A DNA stretch of 57,758 nt from Blattamonas nauphoetae (lineage: Eukaryota; Preaxostyla; Oxymonadida), in the NCBI GenBank assembly GCA_033064195.1, contig JARBJD010000407.1:1-57758 (forward strand). Reading direction: 5' to 3'. The position numbers were made by a program, and so were the translations under genes. Below, one piece after another: positions 51,055 to 57,758 of this stretch (positions are counted from its first letter, which is position 1; every line of letters starts with the position of its first letter). Under the pieces are notes generated by a model, which worked only from the letters and a program-made list of their open reading frames with translations, searched no databases and was not told the DNA's origin.

Positions 51055-51128
51055 GGAGCTAGTAGCTCAGTGGGTATGTTCCATGTCCACCCGTTTCTAG
51101 AGGGTGGTTCGATTCAGGCGAGGGGCAA
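51055..51128 (+). repeat. tRNA-like sequence (degenerate)
   Basis: TAGTAGCTCAGTGGG is a good A box and GGTGGTTCGATTCAGGC a good B box, about 30 nt apart. The arms do not pair into a full cloverleaf (the T stem in particular fails), so this is a tRNA pseudogene or the head of another SINE rather than a working tRNA. Confidence 0.55.
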
Positions 51129-51282
51129 TCTTAATTTCAAAAAAATGAAAAGTTTTAAAATGCCAAAATAATTTCTAAAATTCAAAAATTCAAAAATTCA
51201 AAAAATTTCTAAAAAATACTTAGGAAAATTTCAAAAATTCAAAATTCAAAAATTCAAAATTTCCAAAAAGTTAAAGTATGAA

Positions 51283-51900
51283 ACCTCGACGTAATTTCCC
51301 TTGATACTCAGGCAAAATGGTGCCCTCGTGGCTAATGCGTAGAACGAATTGAAGGTTGGATTGGAGCGGGACGAACTGGGAGGTTGTCCCCGGGGTTCAC
51401 TGTGGGCATCACTTCAATGTGACCGTAAATCATGCCCCCAAGACCTTAATCCTTCAAGGAATTCGCCAGCAGTAGTCATTGAGTAGGATCATGATAGAGT
51501 GATCCCCAATGGAGTATCGGGTTGTCCTACGGTACAATCATACAAAAACTTGATACAGGAAATGATGAACGATTGAACGATGAAGGCTTGAATGATGAAT
51601 GATTGAATTTCAAGTTGAAAAATGATACCTCGACGAAATTTCCCTTGATACTCAGGCAAAATGGTGCCCTCGTGACTAATGCGTAGAACGAATTGAAGGT
51701 TGAATTGGAGACGGTGGATTTCTAGGAATCCGCCCCGGGGTTCATGTTGGCTTCAGATTCTCGATAGAGAGTTTGACCGTAAATCATGCCTACCCAATGC
51801 CTTAACCCTTCAAGGAATTCGCCAGCCGTAGTCATTGAGTAGGATCATGATAGAATGATCCCCAAAGGAGTATCGGGTTGTCTCATGGTACAATCATACA
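51283..51900 (+). repeat. Two diverged copies of a repeat of about 300 bp
   Basis: Copies at about 51,283-51,545 and 51,620-51,895, both starting CCTCGACG.AATTTCCCTTG, with shared AATGGTGCCCTCGTG, GCGTAGAACGAATTGAAGG, GACCGTAAATCATGCC and GGTTGTC.. segments. They differ in the middle. Each is followed by GAATGATTGAAT-type simple repeats, which run on to about 52,030. Probably a SINE or other short interspersed repeat in tandem. Confidence 0.75.
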
Positions 51901-52114
51901 AACTTGAAAAATTGAATGATGAATGATTGAATGATTGAAAAATGAAAGAATGAATTGAATGAATGAATGAATGAAAAAAATGAAACAAAGAAGAAAGAAA
52001 CAAAAAAGAAAGAAGCAAAATGAAAGCTGGCACAACAAGGAACAAGAAATAAAAAGTTCCAACACTTCACTTCACATTTCATTTTTATTTTTTTGATTTT
52101 TTAATCTGTATTAA

Positions 52115-52540
52115 ATGACAACAGTGAATACTGCATATGTCTCGCTAAAGACTTCGAACCCTCCAAAGGGGAGCGAAAAACGTCGAACAGATGCCAAGCA
52201 AGCTTTGATTCAGTCAATGAAAGAAGAGAACTGTGAACTTGTTTCTGAGTATGTCAGACATAATATCCCAGTCATCTATGTTCATGAAGGTGTTGAGTGG
52301 AGGATAAAACCAAAGTTGTGGAATCAAGGAAACAGACCACACATGTCACAACGTCTACACTACACTCAATCGTTTGTTGAGAATGAACTGAAGAAATACA
52401 ATTGTGAACTCGTCGGTGAGTACAAGCAAGTTCTGACTCCATTCACGTATCGAGAAATTGGTGGTACTGAAGTTTTCAAAGTGCGACTTGATTCCTGGCT
52501 AATGGCAAAGAAGAAGCCACATTTGAGGAAGTCAAAATAA
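52115..52540 (+). CDS. Repeat-module protein, 141 aa (element B)
   Basis: Same two modules as at 29,097 (NCELVSEYVRHNIPVIYVHE and NCELVGEYKQVLTPFTYREI) with a 40-residue N-terminal extension (VSLKTSNPPKGSEKRRTDAK). The extension's first part is encoded by a copy of the recurrent GTCTCGCTAAAGACTTCG motif. The ATG follows a TTTTTATTTTTTTGATTTTT block, as for other element genes. Here the linker ALIQSMKEE before module 1 matches FVENELKK before module 2, so the repeat unit includes a helix. Confidence 0.72.
   Translation: MTTVNTAYVSLKTSNPPKGSEKRRTDAKQALIQSMKEENCELVSEYVRHNIPVIYVHEGVEWRIKPKLWNQGNRPHMSQRLHYTQSFVENELKKYNCELVGEYKQVLTPFTYREIGGTEVFKVRLDSWLMAKKKPHLRKSK
52140..52172 (+). repeat. Recurrent TTCGAA-core motif, site 6
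   Basis: Plus strand: GTCTCGCTAAAGACTTCGAA then CCCTCCAAAGGGG, in the N-terminal extension of the element B module gene. Confidence 0.6.
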
Positions 52541-52579
52541 TCACTCAACTTTTTTATTTTTATTTTTGATTCGTAGTAA

Positions 52580-54545
52580 ATGACACAACTCTGGAAAGTA
52601 AAGGAACAAATCAGAGAGGTTAGAGAACTCTTTCCGAACACTCAATTCGCATTTACTGATGGTCGAACATACAAACCTGACAGTCCATACAAGCAACATC
52701 ACTATTCATTTCTCCTGGCAATGCTTCAACACCCAGATGTTGGATATCGAAATCCTAATCCAACAGCAAATCTTAATATCAATTTAATTCCGACATTCCT
52801 GAATGAAGTGAGAAACCAACAACAAATGGAACAAGCTCAATTCATTCAGAGACAGAATGAACAGAACAACAACGCAATGATGAATGAAGAGGATAAAACG
52901 TAATCATAATTGACATGAAAGCAAATCCAAGAGTGAACGAAACTGAATTGAAAAGCAAGTGTTCAAGATCACAAGGAAACTGAAATCAATTGAAGAGAAA
53001 CTGATGGATCATTGGATGAAGAATCTGTTGATCATTCAGAAAAAGAATGAACAGATGGAATCGAGAAAAGTGAATGAATTTGATGGATTCAACGAATGCA
53101 TCTTACTCGCTGAGCCAAGAGACAAACTTGGATTCAATGAGTGTCTGACAAATGCACGAAAGAAGTTCAAGAAGAATGAGGTTGAGAAGGTTGAAGACAA
53201 TGGAAAACCATATCAGCTGTACTTCCACAATCATCTGAAGAATGTTGAGGAAATCACAACCTTCATCAACTCAGTATACGACAAAGAGAAGGATCGACCA
53301 TTCAAGATCAGTCTTGACTTCGGAAAGATTGTTGAGAGAAAAGATAAAGATGAGACAACATACAAAGACTTCAGACCAGAACTCGAGAACACATCAAAGA
53401 GTTTCCCAACAGTGATAAGAAGTGAAGCAGACATCACTGAGTATTCCAAGTATGCAATCAACCTTATCAAAGAATCACAAGAGAGAACACTGATGGATAC
53501 AAAGACAATGTTCATTGCCTTCCATTCCATTCTGGTTGCAGTGTACAGATTCCCAGTTGCAGGAAAAGCAAATACAATTCTCACTGAACACATAAAACAA
53601 ACAACGTTCGGTACATCGATTCTGAGTACAATATCTGCTTCTTTCAAGCACTATCCTTTCTCACTCTTCCTGAGGTTCCAAAGAAGAAAATCTCAATCAA
53701 TATGAGGAATAGTGAAGCCTACCGATTGTTCGCACAATGGATGAAGCTTTCACAACTCAAATCTCGACAATTAACACCACATCTTCAGAAGTATCCTGGA
53801 TTTGATGTTGCTTGTGATATTGAGAAAGCAATGATTGAATTCAACATTACCGTCCACATTTATGAATACGACGAAGACAAGAAGAAGTATTTCCTTAGTC
53901 AATCATACATCAACGAGAATGATGATGCACTTGTTCTTCCACTTCTGATGATTCCACTGACGGCAACTCTCGTTCATGTAATGTACATTATTGATCCTGA
54001 GAAATTAACTGGATATAAACTCTGTCCCTACTGTCAATCGAGAGGATTCCAAGTGAAGCATAAAACTACAGCAGAGATTTTGAGAAGCATCTTGCAGAGT
54101 GTAATGAGCTTGATGGAAAACATGTGAAGAAGATCTCACTTGACAAAACACCAAGACCCTACATACCACATATTCTTAACAAGAGAACATTTGAATTTCT
54201 GATGGCACACAAAGACAGGATGAGTTCAAACCAACACAGTACTACATCACATACGATTTCGAAACAATGGAGGATCTCATTCTTGACAATCTATTCTCTG
54301 ATGACAATACTCAACTGATCTCACACTTGAAGCCTCTCTCTGTTGCATCAGCAAATAAAACAAAATCCGGAGTGAAGTCAATCTACTTTGATCTTCGAGA
54401 TGGAAAGGACTTTGTGAAGCAATGGATCAGAGAACTCTTCAAATATGCAGAGACAGTACGAGATGACAACATGAATGAAGATCCAGAAATACCCTCTCAG
54501 AATGAAGTCAGTGTGATTGGATTCAACAGTTCCAGATTCGACATC
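52580..54545 (+). pseudogene. Polymerase-like part of element B (broken)
   Basis: Similar to the N-terminal half of the polymerase of element A, including KKKYFLSQSYINENDDA, CPYCQSRGFQVK, SDDNTQLISHLKPLSV and the exonuclease GFNSSRFDIN segment. It is preceded by a T-rich promoter-like block (about 52,550-52,579). Broken fossil; extent approximate. Confidence 0.75.
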
Positions 54546-54559
54546 AATTGGAAATCCAG

Positions 54560-55401
54560 TGTTGCAATACGATACAGCTGTCCATCATACTCAACCATCC
54601 AATGGTGTTGATGAAAGAATAGCCAAATCAACCACTTCAACTGTTTGGTCTTCTTCTGTTGATAAAGTCACATCAGTTTGCTATGGATATCAGATCACTG
54701 ATGCAACAAAACAATCCCTCTTCAACACGTATTCAAAGACACTGTACGTCTTGAAAGCAGAAAGAATTGACACTCAATCATTTCAATCAAAAGCAACAGC
54801 GATGGGAGTAAGATCAAACATCAGCATAAAACTCAACAATCTCATGAATTTGATGTGCTTTTTCCCTGAAAGACCAAATGAATGAACAGTCTTCAGAAAT
54901 CCTCACTATGTTGGTCAATTCGAAATGCTTGGATCCAACTTTCCCAATTTCCCAATATCAACACTCTCGCAGGAGTTCTATCAAATGATGATGGTGAATG
55001 GTGATTTCATTGGTTGTTCAGCCACTGAAGAGTTTGAGAATTCAATCTGTATGTCACGCAATACTAGCTATTTTGGAAAGGAGCTCAAGAGAACCAGAGC
55101 AGTAACAGATGCGACTTCATTCACATTCATGGTTCCAACAGATCGAAGTGAAATTGCTGGTGGTGAGGAAGGAATCTCGACAGCAGAATCAGTCAATATT
55201 GTCTACAGAGGAACACCAATCATTCAAGGAGAACTGGATCCATATTTCAATTCAACTCCAGAAGGTCCTCCTCCACCGATTTTGGCATTCCATCAGGCTA
55301 CATACTGGTTGTTCTGGATTGAGAATGGACAGCCACGAGTGCGATATGTCATTGATCGTCGACTCCAAGAAGCATACGAAGAAGTGAAGAGAGAATACTA
55401 A
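54560..55401 (+). pseudogene. Capsid-2-like part of element B (broken)
   Basis: Corresponds to the C-terminal half of capsid-like protein 2 of element A (YGYQITDATKQSLFNTYSK, RSNISIKLNNLMNLM, QATYWLFWIENGQPRVRY). Broken fossil; extent approximate. Its downstream end and the following gene are very close to element A. Confidence 0.75.
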
Positions 55402-55443
55402 ATCGATACAAAATAGAATATTATATTGTTGTAGAAAACACAA

Positions 55444-55848
55444 ATGGTGAAGCGATACTTCTCAATTCAGAATTCTCACACTGCTCAACTCCTCGGATTT
55501 TCCAATTCTAGAAAACAAAAATATGTTCACTTCCTTGACTGCAAACTCATCCATGTGAAAGAAGAGATTAGCGATGCATCGACTGTCATTTCAAAGGATA
55601 TTCCACAGCACATCACAATCCACGGTGATTGGATCCAGACTGATGCATTCAATGATTCATTTGTTGCTTTCTGTAACGAACAGATTGCAAAGCGAAAGAA
55701 GTGGGAACCTACTCGACAATCAATTGTGAAGATCTGGTTCAAAGACAGTTCTGGTGAACCAATCGAGATGGAAACATCAGAGACAATCAATGGAAAAATA
55801 ATCAAAGAGTATTATGAATTTCTGGTTGATCTCATGTTGGAATATTAG
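55444..55848 (+). CDS. Small protein, 134 aa (element B copy)
   Basis: Nearly identical at the DNA level to 43,197-43,607 of element A, including the preceding block ATTATATTGTTGTAGAAAAC. The protein has the same KYVHFLDCKLIHVKEEISDA and ITIHGDWIQTDAFNDSF segments. Function is unknown, as for the element A copy. The very high identity beside much more diverged genes points to recent exchange. Confidence 0.72.
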   Translation: MVKRYFSIQNSHTAQLLGFSNSRKQKYVHFLDCKLIHVKEEISDASTVISKDIPQHITIHGDWIQTDAFNDSFVAFCNEQIAKRKKWEPTRQSIVKIWFKDSSGEPIEMETSETINGKIIKEYYEFLVDLMLEY

Positions 55849-55849
55849 T

Positions 55850-56690
55850 CAGTGAATTATATTTTTGGATTAGTTCATTGATGAGTGTCTGTTGTTGCCC
55901 GACAATAGAACAAAATTCCTGAATGGCTTTCACGCAGAAGCAAGAGAGTTCTGCATAATCAACCTGAAGACAATCTGGATTGGAATCATTCACAACCTCT
56001 GGGAATATGCCTTGATCTGTTGTGCAATCACACCAATGTGTTTCTTCTCACTTTCCTTCTTCAAGCATTCACATTTCTCTTTGCAGTTCTTCAAGTGTTC
56101 TTCATTGGTTTCGTTCTCGATTTGTCTTGTCACTTTGTTGATCTTCGAGTCAAATGTGTTGAACTGATACTGCACGATTTCCACTTTATTCAGTTGTTCA
56201 AGAACATCGGGGTATGGTTCAATATTTCTTTTCACTCTTCTGTCTGACAGTTGAGAAAAACTTCCTGTTGTGGATATTGAAAACACTGAACCAGTGTCCT
56301 CATCGTAGTAATACAAAGCTGAGAGTCACACGGTGACCACATAATTATTCCATCGCCATTGAACTGAATTCCAGAAGTTTCTGCAATCGATTGTGAAATT
56401 GAAATGCCAGACTTAAATGTTGAAGCTGGATAGGTTCCAGGATACTTTGGAAGTGATCCCTCTGAGATATTCCACTTCGCTCCATTCACATTGATCAATC
56501 CTCCAATTTCTGGTGTCGTGATCGATCCATTTGTGCTCACCACTTTTGGATTGAAGATATCGCTGTCTTGTGTGCTTCTGTTGTCTTCTGTAGTGAGTCG
56601 ATCACTGCCGAATTCTCGTTGGTTGTTGAGAGATTATGATCTATCATTTTCCCAATCATTTGTGAATTGTATTTTGTCGATTCATTTTTC
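55850..56690 (-). pseudogene. Fibre-like S74-domain gene of element B (broken)
   Basis: Minus-strand relative of the element A fibre-like gene, with KMIDHNLSTTNENSAVIDSL, GGLINVNGAKWNISEG, LSDRRVKRNIEPYPDVLEQL and HIGVIAQQI. Broken fossil; extent approximate. Both elements carry this gene at the same place, so it is a stable part of this Polinton lineage. Confidence 0.75.
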
Positions 56691-56699
56691 AATCTTCTT

Positions 56700-56895
56700 T
56701 CATTGAAATTAAAATTCTTGATTCCCTCATGAACATACGTCACTGGTACATTATTTCTGACATACTCAGAGACTAGCGAACAGTTCTCTTCTCATTGATT
56801 CAATTAATGCTTGTTCTGAACATACTCGACGTCTTTCCTTGTACATCAAACTCGCGGTAGTTTGGCGCCTCTCACGATTCTCTTCAGTTAGATTC
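56700..56895 (-). pseudogene. Partial repeat-module gene at the inner terminal repeat of element B
   Basis: Minus-strand sequence matching the inner end of the terminal repeat of element A (44,505-44,650): a T-rich block with TTTGTATTAA, then coding-like sequence with EENCSLVSEYVRNN-type residues and VPVTYVHEG. Broken fossil; extent approximate. Confidence 0.6.
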
Positions 56896-56939
56896 ATTTA
56901 ATACAAATTAAAAATTCAAAATAAAAATAACAACGAGTT

Positions 56940-57430
56940 TTATTTCTGTTGATCATTTTGAAGTAACCAATTTGGTACTTTTCTTTTCACGTACTTCATC
57001 CAGATTTCGGCACAGATTGGTCGATAATATTCGAACGATTCTGGTTTCATCTTCAAGAAACTTTGAGGTTTTGTTCTCAACATGTTCATCACCATTTGAC
57101 TGATCTGTTCTTTTGATAGTCTGACGTATAACTCCTCCGATGCACAGGAAAGATTTCTGACGTTCGCTATTTGACAGATCAGTTGAGGTTGGTTTCGTCG
57201 CCATTTCTTCGTGTCATAGTTCATCCAAGTTGGGTTATCGATGTCAACATATTTTGGAATAATTGTTTTAAAGTTTTGAAATTGACAATCAGTTCTGGTT
57301 TCCACAAGCCTAATTTCATGAGAAATAAATGATTCTGACTCAGGAAATTCATTGTATCACTGTCCTTTCGATTGGGACTAGTGTATTCTAAAATTTGTTC
57401 AAGTTCTTCGATGAGTTCTAGCTGTGCCAT
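56940..57430 (-). pseudogene. Unrecognised minus-strand gene region of element B
   Basis: Minus-strand coding-like region preceded by a T-rich promoter-like block. Segments include QLELIEELEQILEYTSPN, NYDTKKWRRNQPQLICQIAN and YYRPICAEIWMKYVKRK. No family recognised and no counterpart in element A. It looks broken, and the gene may be specific to this copy. Confidence 0.5.
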
Positions 57431-57465
57431 TTAGTTCAAAATAAAAATTCGAAAATAAAAAATCT
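57431..57465 (-). promoter_or_regulatory. T-rich promoter-like block (minus strand)
   Basis: On the minus strand: GATTTTTTATTTTCGAATTT then TTATTTTGAACTAA before an ATG at 57,430. It follows the element-wide consensus. Confidence 0.55.
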
Positions 57466-57758
57466 CCTTTGTTTTTCAAAAGTGAAAATACTCGATAACT
57501 ACCGATCCGATTTCAATAATTCTTGCTGCAATCGAAAGAGCGTGTCGGATATGACCTTAGATGAGAGTTTGATCAAGATCTGAGAACATCGGTTTTCTTC
57601 ATTGCTATGTGCACAAAACACACTATACCACGAAAAATTTTCTGAAAATTATTTTCACTTTTCTGTTTTCTCATAATGTCTTCATCCTTTTGGTGAAATT
57701 AGATATTTCTTGAGAAAAGTCAGTAAACCAGAGCAGACCTAGATTGAGTTTTACTGAG
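57466..57758. other. Unassigned end of window
   Basis: No gene seen. Phrases such as CCGATCCGATTTCAATAATT and GATCAAGATCTGAGAACATCGG recall the outer terminal-repeat sequences loosely, so this may be the start of another terminal repeat cut by the window end. Confidence 0.4.

Larger units (their letters stand above)
52080..57470 (+). mobile_element. Polinton element B, shortened and broken relative of A
   Basis: Gene order follows element A: repeat-module gene, polymerase-like part, capsid-2-like part, the 136-aa-type gene and the fibre-like gene on the minus strand, then a minus-strand gene pair not in A. It is much shorter than A and is broken, with on the order of ten breaks. Identity to A varies from nearly complete (43,197-43,607 against 55,444-55,848) to about four fifths in the polymerase part, by eye. 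It may continue past the window end. Confidence 0.8.

Noticed and set aside
51055-51128. Functional tRNA gene
   Set aside because: A and B boxes are good, but the T stem and acceptor stem do not pair.
51845-52082. Phe/Ser-rich small membrane proteins on the minus strand
   Set aside because: These are translations of GAATGAATGA-type simple repeats.

Overview
The window is nuclear DNA of a eukaryote whose lineage I cannot fix. It carries a tandem 18S-5.8S-28S rDNA cluster, a hAT DNA transposon, tRNA-derived SINE-like repeats, a dynein heavy chain fragment and Polinton/Maverick elements. A group I-like intron in the 28S gene and the derived 18S/5.8S sequence point away from a standard animal and towards a protist or early-branching lineage. 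The dynein fragment looks axonemal-type, which suggests a flagellated or ciliated ancestor. Both hints are inference.

Region 1 (1-24,985) is rDNA. A 28S 3' end (589-1,983) follows unrelated DNA. It is followed by a spacer (1,984-8,830) carrying a decayed 3.2 kb hAT element, one full unit (18S 8,831-12,032; 5.8S about 12,158-12,312; 28S about 12,525-17,297), a second spacer (17,298-21,168), and a further 18S, 5.8S and the first about 105 nt of a 28S, which stops abruptly at 24,985. Both 18S genes are split near their 5' end by about 1.36 kb inserts at the same point. The inserts are strongly diverged from each other although the surrounding 18S is nearly identical. Both 28S 3' regions carry a 301-nt intron at the position equivalent to E. 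coli 23S U2449/A2450, with a clear group I P1 guide pairing.

Region 2 (24,986-27,095) holds unplaced DNA with a cluster of GGTCAG repeats, then a frameshifted dynein heavy chain fragment whose last conserved motif is cut by the next element.

Region 3 (27,096-47,197) is a roughly 20 kb Polinton/Maverick that looks nearly whole. It has inverted terminal repeats of about 2.1 kb, protein-primed-type PolB with an OTU-like region and an HNH domain, an RVE integrase, an FtsK/HerA-type packaging ATPase, two tandem capsid-like paralogues, two small MAPG proteins that may be pVI-like, a fibre-like protein with an S74 self-cleaving chaperone domain, and several unrecognised small genes. Nearly every gene is preceded by the same T-rich late-promoter-like block. 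A separate 30-bp DNA motif recurs inside unrelated genes on both strands.

Region 4 (47,198-57,758) holds a further terminal-repeat block with a different small gene, a stretch of SINE-like and hairpin repeats (50,390-51,900), and a shortened, broken relative of the same Polinton (about 52,080-57,470) that runs towards the window end.

The strongest candidates for something undescribed are the split 18S genes, the Polinton variant with an S74 fibre, paired capsid paralogues and a repeat-module gene in its terminal repeats, and the recurrent GAGGCTTCGAACCCT motif.
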